64,000 nucleotides of DNA from Gnetum montanum. Its lineage: Eukaryota; Streptophyta; Gnetopsida; Gnetales; Gnetaceae. Shown piece by piece: positions 34,242-44,349 of this stretch (its first letter is position 1; each line of letters begins with the position of its first letter). Location of the stretch: contig MNCI01016241.1 of the NCBI GenBank assembly GCA_015680685.1, positions 398,112-462,111 on the forward strand, in the 5' to 3' direction. Under the pieces are notes generated by a model. That model was given only the letters and a program-made list of their open reading frames with translations, had not been told where the DNA came from and searched no databases. The position numbers and the translations under genes were made by a program.

Positions 34242-34782
34242 TGTAAGAGAGATAGCAAGGTTGGTGGTGGCCTGCTACCTCCCCCACAGTTCGGGGGCCA
34301 TGGGGGCATAAGGGATCCTCCACTCCTTGTGTCTTCGAAACCATACTAGCATGGTAATTTCATGCATTAGTAAGAGGAGGCTACAACCTACCTTGCCTAG
34401 GAGGGTTGCGTAGTTCATCTATGCTTTGGGGTGTTTTTACCGAGGGTGTCATGGGACGTGCTATGGGATGTTGTGTGCACTCCTTGGAGCGCGACACCAA
34501 CTACCAGCATGCGATGATGAATCTGGAGGGTTCAGCTAGTAGTCCCCATGGTGTCCATGTGAGTGGAGCAAGGGAGTGTTATCTAGCTTGTTAGCATATC
34601 GCGAATATTGTTTATGAAACACCGCTCAGGAGACATGCTAACACTAACACATTGTTTGTTGGCATGTGTTTCAGGATTGTTGATTGTTGAGGCGTATTCC
34701 TCTTGATTTTTGTCCCAATTCAAAATTTGCTTGGGAAACTCTTGGGGTGCCAAACAACATGCTTAGGGACAACTTTGTTACA
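34242..34782 (+). repeat. 3' LTR of the chromovirus
   Basis: It starts TGTAAGAGAGATAGC and ends TTTGTTACA (541 bp). It matches the 5' LTR from 34276 onward. Minus-strand GUX coding text begins right after it. Confidence 0.9.
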
Positions 34783-35425
34783 CATACAATCCTCCTCCCG
34801 CGTCCTCTTTTTCCCCAAAAAGCCTGGTCTTGCTCTGGTACTCCCACGTGTCATTCGACTAGAAGTGCTTCAAAAAGTTCATCCTACGTGGCACCCGATG
34901 CCACCACGTGTACACCTCGTTCAGCAAGCCCTAGTCCCCTCCATTATAGAACGCCATGCAGTGCCGCAGCCGCATGAGCCACGTGAACATGCACACCGAC
35001 GACTCCACCACCATCATCCCAGAGTTGAACGTGAACCAGCTGTTGTTGGTGGCAGTCACTTGGCGCATCTTGAATAGCCTATCCAGGCTACGTAGAACCA
35101 CCAGGTCAGTGTCGATGAAAATCAACTTGCGGTAATCAGTCTGCTGCCACAGCTAGAGCTTGCTATAATTCCACTCATTGTAGCTATCCAACTTTGCCCG
35201 CAGGTTGCAGATGCATCGGATTGGGTGGACAAGCCAACTAGGCAAGGTGCTAGGTGGGACCCATGGAGCCATCCACGAGCAGCAATAGATCGCGTGTGGA
35301 CCCTGCCATCTAGATGCTCCAAGCCAATGCGAGGACGCCACATAGGTACTGCAGGGACGAGTGGAGAATGTTGGTGTAGGCCTCTTGTTCGAGCCCACCC
35401 CTTACGTACAAGGCGTAATGGAAAT
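34783..35425 (-). pseudogene. GUX-like xylan glucuronyltransferase (GT8), catalytic part (broken)
   Basis: The minus strand gives, from high to low coordinate: EAYTNILHSSLQYLCGVLAL, AGSTRDLLLLVDGSM, then DSYNEWNYSKL, FIDTDLVVLRSLD (DTD at 35105-35113 is the GT8 metal-binding DxD), FNSGMMVVE, FYNGGD, NEVYTWWHRVPRRMNFLKHF and TRLFG. This is the order of plant GUX/PGSIP GT8 enzymes, Golgi type II proteins that add glucuronic acid to xylan. Several stops and at least one frame change lie within it. The N-terminal anchor is not seen beyond about 35425. The C-terminal end is at 27860-28062, beyond the inserted chromovirus. GC content is higher than in the surrounding repeats. Confidence 0.85.
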
Positions 35426-36170
35426 TCAAATAACAAGTTACAAGCACTAGTTATGGGACTAAAAAGACATGTTACCCATGCCTAAAGATCCCCTCTAACT
35501 AAGGCTCATCTCACTTCTTGCTTCTCTTTTATTCTCTTTTTGGAATGGTGATTGATTTATGGGGATATTCTTGTGCCTTAGGGAGTGGATGACTCTAAGA
35601 GTATTAAAGCAAATTCAATGGAAGTAGTTAGTTGTAATTTAGACTAAGGATGGATGTTATCAGGTCATATTAACCACAAAATCCACAAGGGACTTCATGT
35701 GACCACGATATGGGACTCCATTCCACACTGTGCTTCATCCACTTATGCTTTCCATAACTCACCTCACTGCCTTTTCTTATGTTGTTTCAATGTCTTGGTT
35801 TGATACGATCAAAGTTCTTTGATAGTTTCTTTGGTGATTTGGTCCTTAACTAATCATTACCATTAATCATCCATGGGGCCACAGACCCCTTAGTTTGAGG
35901 GCATGCAAGGACATTTAGGGCACAAGCTTTCTATGGGGAGGATCCACTTGCATACTTCTTAGTTTGGCTAGTTATGTTCCTCATCTCTTAGGCTATTTTG
36001 CATTCAAACCCTTCATACTCCATGTTGATTACATCTAGTTTTGTACTCCTTAATTAAAATTCTCCATGAAATCTCCTTTTTTTTGAATTATCTAGCCCTC
36101 TTCACACATTTCATTATGTTCTAGGCTTCCTTGGCTCCCTTTGGACTCCAATTTAGTGAGAAATTTTTAC
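35426..36170 (+). other. Element C spacer (5' part of element C lost)
   Basis: Non-coding. From about 35900 it is homologous to the element B spacer, including the G-rich box CTATGGGGAGGATCCACTTG at 35931-35950. The element's gag and 5' LTR are missing; the left break lies at the GUX remnant. Confidence 0.55.
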
Positions 36171-36178
36171 AAATAGTT

Positions 36179-36240
36179 GTGTCAACGTAACCCTATTGAT
36201 GCAATCATGTCAACGTAGCACAAAAATTATCTATATATAC
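36179..36240 (+). promoter_or_regulatory. Putative internal promoter upstream of ORF2 in element C
   Basis: GTGTCAACGTAACCC, CTATTGATGCAATCATG and TCAACGTAGC lie just before a TATA-like CTATATATACC (36231-36241). The words match those of this element's own LTR U3 (GTTAACGTGTACCC, CGTCGATAATCATG, ATTGACGCA near 39800-39870). Equivalent to 19156-19190 in element B. Confidence 0.5.
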
Positions 36241-36665
36241 CATAGGAATTAGCCATTTTTGCACATTTCTTCAAAACAAACGAGGATTTTTTGCCATTTC
36301 AAGAGCTCAAAGCCTTCTAGAGCCCATAACTTGCAAACTGCTTGTCCAATTAATCCTATTTTTCAATCCTACAGCTACCGAAGGTGAGCTCTACATTGTG
36401 TGGGCCATAAACCTTAGGTTTTTTATGAAAAAAAATTTCAAATTTTTTTTGACTTCCACAAGGTTTAACTAATAAAATAATATTAAAATAACTAATTCAT
36501 GAGAGTTAAACCTTTCTAATGAACTTTGATAACTATCTAATTAAAATAATAAATTTGTCAAAATTACAACTTAGCCAAAGTGTAACGAATTCAAAGAGAC
36601 AAGGTACCCAATTGTTCCAAAGTTACATATCAAATGCTAATCTTTGGTCATGTTGTGATTACAAA

Positions 36666-39545
36666 TGCCACCTAGACCAAGAGATAAACATTGAGCAGAG
36701 ATGGAACCATCCCAATCAAGGGACAAGTAGCCAAGAGCTAGAAGGGGCCAACAGTTGGAATAGCCCTAGAACAAGTAGCAAAAACACGTGCAATGGGACC
36801 TCTTTAGGAGGTGCTCAAAGTGGAATCTATTAGATAGATTTTTGAAGTTGAAATTAAGCAATCACACATGGATGAGGAACCAAAGCCAAGGCCAAACCTT
36901 GAGGTCACTTTGACTAATGTTTGCCTAAGGAAAATCAGGGCTAAGGAGATTCAACAAGTGGTTTTATAAAAACTAAACTTTGGTTCTTTCTCGGACTTTA
37001 CCTCAGAAGAAGTTAAGACCCAACTCCAAATTTCTCCCATGTGGCCTACCATTACATCTAGTGGAGAATCATACATGGGGGAAATTATCTCTTCTAGAAT
37101 AATAAGCAGCCAAATCCCATGGTGAAAATCAAGGACATTAGTATGTCCTATTCGGTAGAGGCTACCTCTCAGGCCCTTGAGTTACTAGACACTGGGAAAA
37201 CCTTAGCAAAAATCTTAACGCAAGTGGACCTAGAGGTAAAAGAGAAGTGGGTCCAACAGTGCTATGAAGCTGACTGTAAGGAATACCATGCATCCACAAT
37301 AGAAAAATGAGCATACTTCAAAATAGCGGCCTACCACCTTAATCTGACAGTGAGGCCCAAGTAAGGTGATGACCTTCTTAGCTCATGTGTGCACTAGTTT
37401 GAGTAGAAATTTCCAATCAATCTCCCATAGCTAATCTATCTTGAGAGAGATAAGCACTTCAATGAAAATGAGTGTGGGAGAAAGACACTCCCCTTTCTAT
37501 GCCTGAGTTAAAAATTGTGCAAAAGGGAAGAAATAGCCCACTATTTAAATGACACCCTTCAACATGCTCCTACTACCTTTTGGGTAGAGATGATGAAGGA
37601 AAAGGTTTCTATTAAGATGCAAGAAGAGGAGTAGCCACCACCACCACCCACTCATAAAATAATGTTGGAGACCTACCTGCCATTGAGCACATGCATGAAC
37701 TTCATAAGCAACTCCGTAAGTAACTCTTGCAGCAATAGCAGGTAGGACCGAGTGATGGTAAACCCTCCATCCACAAACTAGTGTTGAGTCATCTCAATGA
37801 AGTAACAAGAATTATCAATAGGATGGAGGGGTCAATACCACCATTCTCTGCGCAAAGAATGCAAGTGCTTGCAAGATTAAATCCTAGTGCTCAGGAAGTA
37901 ATAATGTCCCTTTCAATATAACAATAATTCCCAAAGATCTTTGGGAATGTCACTACTTTTTTAGTGTTCTTAGAGGAGGGCAAGGGGGTAACTATCTTGA
38001 TGATGTAGCACCAAGGGCAAGAAATAGTGGCCAAGATGGTGGTTGATAGAGTGGGTAAAGCACTCAACGCTCGTGCAGCCTTTGTGCTAGATGTTGCTAC
38101 ACTCAAGGATGTGTAGACATCTAGAGGAGCAACAAGTGGAAGTTTTAGCATAGCCCAACACAAAGAATTGCTAGATGAACTAGCTGGGGTCAGACAACCA
38201 ATTCCAGAGGTATTTAATCTTTCGAAAAACATCACTGCAATCTAGTTGGTGCTCTTAGAGGCTACAAGCAAGTGCATCATTGCCAATGCCCAAATTGTAG
38301 CAGCCACATTTGAAAATTGGCGTTTGGTTGCTAAAGTTATAGAATTGAGAGCCTGCTTCACTTATCCCACCATACTCAACTAGGTTGTGACCAAAGATGA
38401 ATCTTTTCAATAGCTTGAAACCAAACTTCATGTGGTTGAGTACGCAAAGGATTCAATGATCTTCAACCAGTCCTTACTAAATGCCACTGTCTACAACAAC
38501 CAAAAGAATTTGTTAGAGATTCACCAAGAGAATGTGGGTTTGACCTAGGAAATCTATTACCTACGAAATGTCAATGACTAAAAAGATCAGATGATGGAGT
38601 TTGTTTGACAACAATAGGAGTAGCTTGCCAATGTGAATATAGAATTAAAGAGGTTTTCTGTGGAGAATTATAATCTCTCGATGAAGGATGTGCATACCTT
38701 ATGTCAAAAATCTACAATTGAGATTGCCACCTAGAAAAATGAGGCCCTCAAATCTGAAAGGGTCAAAAACCACTATAAGGACAAGGTTGTCCTTCTCAAA
38801 GAAGTGAATGAAAAACAAATTCAGTTGGTGAAAGAAAAAGTCAACGAGGCCCTCTAGTAGCTCCAACAAGGAGGTAACATATGCTAGCCCATCTTTGATG
38901 GATTGAACAAGTACAAAAAGCCAAAAATCCACCTTAAGGAGTTGCAAATCGAGGAGATGATGGAGTATATCAAGCTTGTCAACCTCCATTATGCAAACAT
39001 AGCAATGTTGATCACTAGAAGGCCAAGGTTAGAACTAAAGAAGTAGGTGACTAGCTCATACCTCTTATACAAGGCAGAGTTTAAGCATCGTAAGGAGACA
39101 AAGAAAAAGCTAGAAATGATCAATGTCAAACTCAATGTTCTCAAAGAGTGATTCACAAACCAAAGATCCATAGTTGAGAACTTAGCCCATAGAATGAATG
39201 ACTACTAGGAGTTGCAGAATGCTATCAGGGTGTTTGACATTGAACATAAATAATTCACTACCTAGTTTGTCAATGTGAAAGAGTTATTTCTTCCAATGCC
39301 TTATTTATGAGATGTTCCTATACTGGCCCATATTAGTGATGTTGCGTGGGCCATGTTTGGTCCCCAGAGTAAGAAGGAGACTTTCACTAGTAGTTGCAAC
39401 TGCAGTAGGATAGCCACAACCACCATAGCCTCAACCATAATCACCACATATGCCAGAGGTAGGAGAAGTTCCTTTGGCACCTCAAGATCCTCCACCTTTT
39501 GGGACCATCTAATTTTCTTCTCATCTTTAGTTGCCAGAGGGGTTT
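36666..39545 (+). pseudogene. Element C ORF2 (long form, decayed)
   Basis: From the ATG at 36666 a continuous but stop-riddled reading can be followed with frame changes. The conserved N-terminal block is KLNFGSFSDFTSEEVKTQLQ, ISPMWPT and ISMSYSVEATSQALELLDTG (36.97-37.2 kb). A middle part follows (STIEK-x-AYFKIAAYH). Then comes a long Lys/Glu/Gln-rich, probably coiled-coil tail (about 38.4-39.2 kb) ending DVPILAHISDVAWAMFGPQ. About 20 stops are mostly TAG at likely Gln codons, as expected from C-to-T decay. Function unknown. Elements A and B carry related ORFs. It lies directly upstream of a polypurine tract and LTR on the same strand. Confidence 0.6.
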
Positions 39546-39761
39546 AATTGTCAAATTTTATGATGGTGTTCAACTTTTTTTATCTGAACATCAATATTTG
39601 TAAAAGTTGTAAATTCATACACTTGGGCACTTAGCATTAGTTTGAGTCAGTGTGTATGTCAATCAATTAGTCAGTAATCCCATACCTTCTCAAAATTTTG
39701 TAACAAGCTTGTTCCTTCTTTTGTTCACTCAAGAATGATTTTTCATTTATTCATGGATGTA

Positions 39762-40629
39762 TGATGAGTTGTTGTGGATTTGACTATGTCAAAATGATCC
39801 CATTGACGCATACCCATCAACATTGCTACGTCGACGCAATCTTGTTAACGTGTACCCGTCGATAATCATGTGTTGACAAATTGTCTAGTCTAGCCTATAT
39901 AACTATGTACACCTGCCACATTTATGACATTTTTTTGTTAAGTAGAATAGCAAATCTCTTGTGATTTGTTCATTTGAGAGTTAGAATATTTTCTAAGTGC
40001 CCATAGTAGGAGTTGAGAAGTGTATGGATCTTTATTCGAGCATTGATGTATCTGGACACCTCGGTGTGAATGGTAATAAAGGCAAGCTTTCTTAATAAAC
40101 CTTGTAGCACTTGGGCTTAGCCTAATATTTACCTTAATGCATTTATTTTTCATGTAATTTACTTTCATGCATTTAATTAATTAATCTAACATGAATAATT
40201 AATGCACATCAGTATGACCATCTCAAGCATACATTAACACTTGGTAATTTCAGTAGTGCTTATGCTTGGTAACCTAGTAGTGTTGTGATGTATTTAAGAT
40301 GTGTACAGTAGATGGTCATGGATGCTTATGTTAGGATTAGTCTAAGGTGTTAATTAGTTACTAGATTAATTAGCATTTAATTACTTTATTTACACACATA
40401 GGCAAAATAGATAAAAATATAAAAGTTATACAAATCATGTGCCTTAGTTACACTTAACCATGTCATTGAACCTCACAAGTGAAACTAGGAAGACAACAAT
40501 TATGTCCTTAGATTCACTATCTTAGATAATGTGCACTTAGAGAGCTAAAGTCTATGAAATTCAACCTAATCACTTAGTAAACGTTGGTGATTCATATGGT
40601 TGGGCATAGGGACTACTTGTTGCTCATCA
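39762..40629 (+). repeat. 3' LTR of element C (TGATGA family, TTGAC-type U3)
   Basis: It starts TGATGAGTTGTTGTGG and ends GTTGCTCATCA. It is preceded by the degenerate polypurine tract CATGGATGTA (39752-39761). The U3 modules at 39775-39890 are TTGACTATGTCAA, CATTGACGCATACCC, ATCAACATTG and ACGTCGACGC instead of GATATC palindromes. TATA-like CCTATATAAC lies near 39893. The downstream family blocks are shared. Confidence 0.8.
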
Positions 40630-41889
40630 TATATCATTAGGAATAATAAATCAAGCATCTTATTTTTATTAATATTACTAGAGGAAAGCATTAAAAATTT
40701 TCATTTGCTAGCTAGTAAATATGTAGTATGAAAATGAATAGAAATTTTTGCAGAGATAGAAGAAGTAGAAATTTTAGATTGAATAGAAAAAGTTGCAGGA
40801 AATTTATAATCTCCCATGAAAGAATGATAATTCTAGAGAAATCATATTTGCTGGTTTAAACTCTTTATATCTATAAAACTTAAAACACTTGGCTTATACA
40901 AGTAAGGCATCTACATCCACAAAAATTTAAACATTTAACTTTTGAAGTTACTTGTAAAACTAGTGGCTTAATTATCTCATTTATTGATTCTTTGCTCTTG
41001 CAAGTTAAGTTGATGTAGATTTTTTATGAGCTTTTCTAGATTTATCTAGATCCACTATGGGTTTATCTTTGCTAGGCTTGGTACCTAGGACATCTAGTAG
41101 TCGTCAAGACACTCATTTTTATAAGAGAGATTGTGGGTTCAATATGTACCTCCACTTATAGGTGTGGCAACAATGGAGTAGCCTTCTAGTAGGACATCGT
41201 TATAATAGGTCACATCTACCCTGTTGTGTGAATAAGGGTAAAGAAAAATACAATACAAGAAAGCACAAATTGTAGCATGCCAAAACAAACAACAAAAAGA
41301 AAAGGAAGAAAAGATAATATTGCCCATACACCTATCATGAGGACAATGCTACACCACAAAAATGGAACATGGCTAAATCCTATACATTATATGACCAAAA
41401 ATAATGACATATATAGGTGACAAATATGCAAAATAGTAATACCCTCCTTATCCTACTCAAGAATATGCTTAGTTATACCCTCACATGAAGTAATGAGATA
41501 TTTAGTCACTCAAAAACCTCATTGATTATGCTGAGTATAGTAAAGTAGAATAGGATAGATAGAGTAGGAATGCATGATCAATTTAGGGAGATACATATAG
41601 TTGAATATGAGATATAGAAAGGGATGAATAATAAAAAATAGTACAAAAAAAGTATGATTAGACAAAACCTATAATCCTAAAGTAGTATGTATTCCATCAT
41701 AGTATAAAAAAGCTAATGAAAAATAAACTGCTATTTTGAGAATACAAATTTGGTCTAAAAAAACCATTAGGTTTGACGTTATGATAAAATAGTTGGCTTC
41801 ATGTAATAGCTCTTCAAGCATGTTTAGTTGATAGGATCTAGAAATTGATGTCATTTTAGATTAAATAAAATGTACGTGTCTATAAGGAT
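40630..41889. other. No supportable gene; probable 3' tail of element F
   Basis: AT-rich, with short frames only. On the minus strand it follows the integrase remnant at 41890-43085, so it is likely the decayed end of that element. I could not find an LTR. Confidence 0.35.
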
Positions 41890-43085
41890 GGAATAATAAA
41901 AAAAGAACTTTTCCAATTAGAAGAAAACATTATGTCTTTAGAGTTCAAAAAATAACATAGGACCAGATTGTCTTCATGAATTACTTAAATTCTATCTCTA
42001 GAATGATGATGTTAAATATCCTCTTGATACTCATGCAAGTGCTCTCATGCTTTTATTTTTCTCATCTAAGAACCAATAATGTAAAGCAACATAAAGAGAT
42101 AGAATAGAAAGCTTAACTAGTAATGTTGCCTTAGAACCATAGTCTAGACATATGGGGTGTAATCAAAGGATGTATGAAACATGGTATGATGAACCCAAAG
42201 AACATGGAATACGTAAATGTGCCAATTGCATTGAGCTTTTTCAACCATGGTATGAAGAAGACAAATGAGAGTTTTGTTAGTAGACTAAACTTGACCACTT
42301 GATGGGGATAGTAACGTGATGAAAATAAATAAGTAATATGATACATAGAACAAAAATTTGCTACCATTATTAGTCACAATTTGAAGACGTATACCAAAAC
42401 AAGTAATGATATGATCAAGAATGAAGCAACAAATTAAGTGAGACTTAGTTGAGTGTAATGAAAAAACTAATACCCACTTAGCAAAGTATTACATAGTAAT
42501 TAAAATAAATTAATGTCTAGTAAATAAAGGAGGATTGATAACACAAGTGAGATTTAGGCCCCATTTTTAAAAAGGCCATGTAATCTAAGATATGTGAAGT
42601 TCTTGAAAGGAAACATAAATAAGTAGTGCATCTCTTTGGCAAGTATCGCATGTCTTGGCTAGATTATAAGCATCCTTAGCTAAGGTTGGTCATCAATAGC
42701 CTAGAGAAAGGACACATGAAGCTAGAGAGCATGACTCTAAATGTTCATCGTAAAATCCTCAATGAACTTGGTCTAGCACTATCTTAGATTTTGCAAGATT
42801 AAGGCAACATAGAAGAACACTTTTAGTAGATACACTACATCATACATTGAGATTCACTATAAAAAATGTCAGCTATATTTATGCAAAGCATCCTTTTGAG
42901 CATGTGTCAAATGATTAGGATTTTTACTTGTGGTGAGATAGTGAAAGAGATCATCATATTGATGATTCTCATCCTCTATATTGATGGTACTAACTAGGAT
43001 ACTAGGAGGTCATGTAATAGCTATTAAACAAGTGAATTACATAAGTCAGTCACAGATGTTGGATGGATCATCATGAATCATAAAT
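41890..43085 (-). pseudogene. Element F integrase region (Tat/Athila-like), 3' part of split pol
   Basis: Minus-strand motifs in order: NHQYDDLFHYLTTSKNP (linker after RNase H, near 42950), PTLAKDAYNLAKTCDTCQRD (end of the integrase zinc finger, near 42690), PF-x-KWGLNL, YFAKWV, RLQIVTNNGSKF (catalytic Asp changed to Asn, near 42375), GQV-x-STNKTL and NWHIYVFHVLWVHH. This is the spacing of Tat/Athila-type gypsy integrases. Many stops. The reading crosses into the LINE target-site duplication at 43071-43085 and resumes at 49785. Confidence 0.75.
43071..43085. repeat. LINE target-site duplication, left copy
   Basis: TCATGAATCATAAAT matches TCATGAATCACAAAT at 49785-49799 in 14 of 15 positions. 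Confidence 0.85.
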
Positions 43086-43399
43086 TTTTTTCTGGAAAAA
43101 ATCGAGTGAAATTTATTCCCAAAAAGAACGACTATACAAAGGTATCGTGCAGGCCAGGGTAGCTAACCCCACACCAACAATGGATCCAAACCCTTGGGGC
43201 CCTCACAAGTCCCGACCGCCTCAAGGCATCCCCGTTAGCAAATGAAAGGTCTCAACCCCAAACCTTGAAACAGTATTTCGGACTAAGTCAAGCATGTCCC
43301 AGCACCCCACCCCATGTTAGGGGCTTTTGGGATGGTCATGCTTAGAGCTCCAACTCTTCTCAAGGGTTTGGAGGTTTGGGAACTATGTGCCTAGGCCAG

Positions 43400-44340
43400 C
43401 AGCCAGGCAATGACGATTCTCTTCGATTATCTGGGCAATACCTATCATGTGGTCGCTGATCACACTCTCAATCCATTGCAGTGTCTGGCTATAAGAGTGT
43501 TGGAGTAGGGTCTTTTTTTTAGAAATCACTCCCCTAGCAACCCGAACTAGCCCCCTGTCATTGCTCACCTGCTCAATCGTGATCGCTTTGGGGTTGGCAT
43601 CCGTAGCCGATGAATCCCATAGCAAGGCTTGGGACAGCCTGCCTCGCACGCAACCCCCACCCATAAGGTCCTAGGAGGACATGGCCCCAAGCTCAGCCAA
43701 GACCACGTCACCCCCCGCCAAATGACCTCTGCTCCCCCTATGCATTTGATACACCAATGTAGGCCTGAGCAATGGCCTGAGCGGTGGAACAGGAGTGCCA
43801 AGCCACCAAAGAGCACGGATCACCCTCGGGTGTCAGCCAGGCTGACGTCATTGTAGAGACTCCCAGAGGAAGTGGGGGAGGTTAATAGGAGTCTCAACAT
43901 ATATGCACTTGAGAAACATGAAGTTAAACCATTGAGTCTATGGTGGGAACTCAACTGAATGAAGTAACACTTCACCATCATCGCCATGGCCCGCCAGGCT
44001 AGCAAGAGGGTCGACCCTCGGATGTGGTTGCTGGTCGTCTAGAGGATGGAGCCCTGGAAGAACTTGGAAGCATCCACCTGGGACCGAGCCATAGGGGGAA
44101 TCAAGTCCCCCATTGTGAAGGCACCAATTACCTCAGCCAAAGAATCAACTGTCACCTGGACTTGGCATCCACGAAACACCGTGTACTCCCCATTCTAGTT
44201 TGCATAGAACAATTGGACGTCCATCTTTGGGTCCACCGCGATGCTCTGGAGCAAGGTAGTCCAACCCTTCCATGAAACCATCTACCAGAGATCAAGATTT
44301 TCTTGAATGTGGGTAGCTGGTGGCTTAAGACAGGCACACG
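43400..44340 (-). pseudogene. Extra coding-like segment in the LINE 3' region
   Basis: Downstream of the LINE ORF2 zinc finger but inside the duplication, the minus strand reads DVQLFYAN-x-NGEYTVFRGC, then QVQVTVDSLAEVIGAFTMG, LIPPMARSQVDASKFFQGSI and LLLAWRAMAMMVKCYF. A later open stretch (43383-43664) reads EQVSNDRGLVRVARGVIS. 'FYAN...V...G..V.V...S...VIGAF' is the pattern of PF20167-type plant transposon proteins, and it faintly recalls ORF2 of elements A-C. It may be sequence captured at the LINE 3' end, or a long 3' UTR with chance similarity. Confidence 0.35.
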
Positions 44341-44349
44341 GTCCCATTA

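Larger units (their letters stand above)
28063..34782 (+). mobile_element. Ty3/gypsy chromovirus inserted in the GUX gene
   Basis: A 6.7-kb element with LTRs, a tRNA-iMet primer site, gag, protease, RT, RNase H, integrase, a chromodomain and a polypurine tract, in gypsy order. It is dead: at least three frameshifts, many stops and changed catalytic residues. The two LTRs differ at roughly one base in ten by eye. The first ~34 bp of the 5' LTR are missing together with adjacent GUX codons, so a deletion spans that junction. Clade not settled; the CX2CX3HX4C knuckle and chromodomain fit plant chromoviruses. Confidence 0.9.

Noticed and set aside
35122-35436. 104-codon minus frame MLFEFPLRLVRKG
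   Set aside because: It overlaps the GUX fragment, but the GUX motifs lie in the adjacent frames. Listed only as part of that pseudogene.
36519-36833. 104-codon plus frame MNFDNYLIKIINLS
   Set aside because: The start of ORF2 in element C fits better from the ATG at 36666 in another frame by comparison with element B (MAPKHGQREGPTQ versus MPPRPRDKH).
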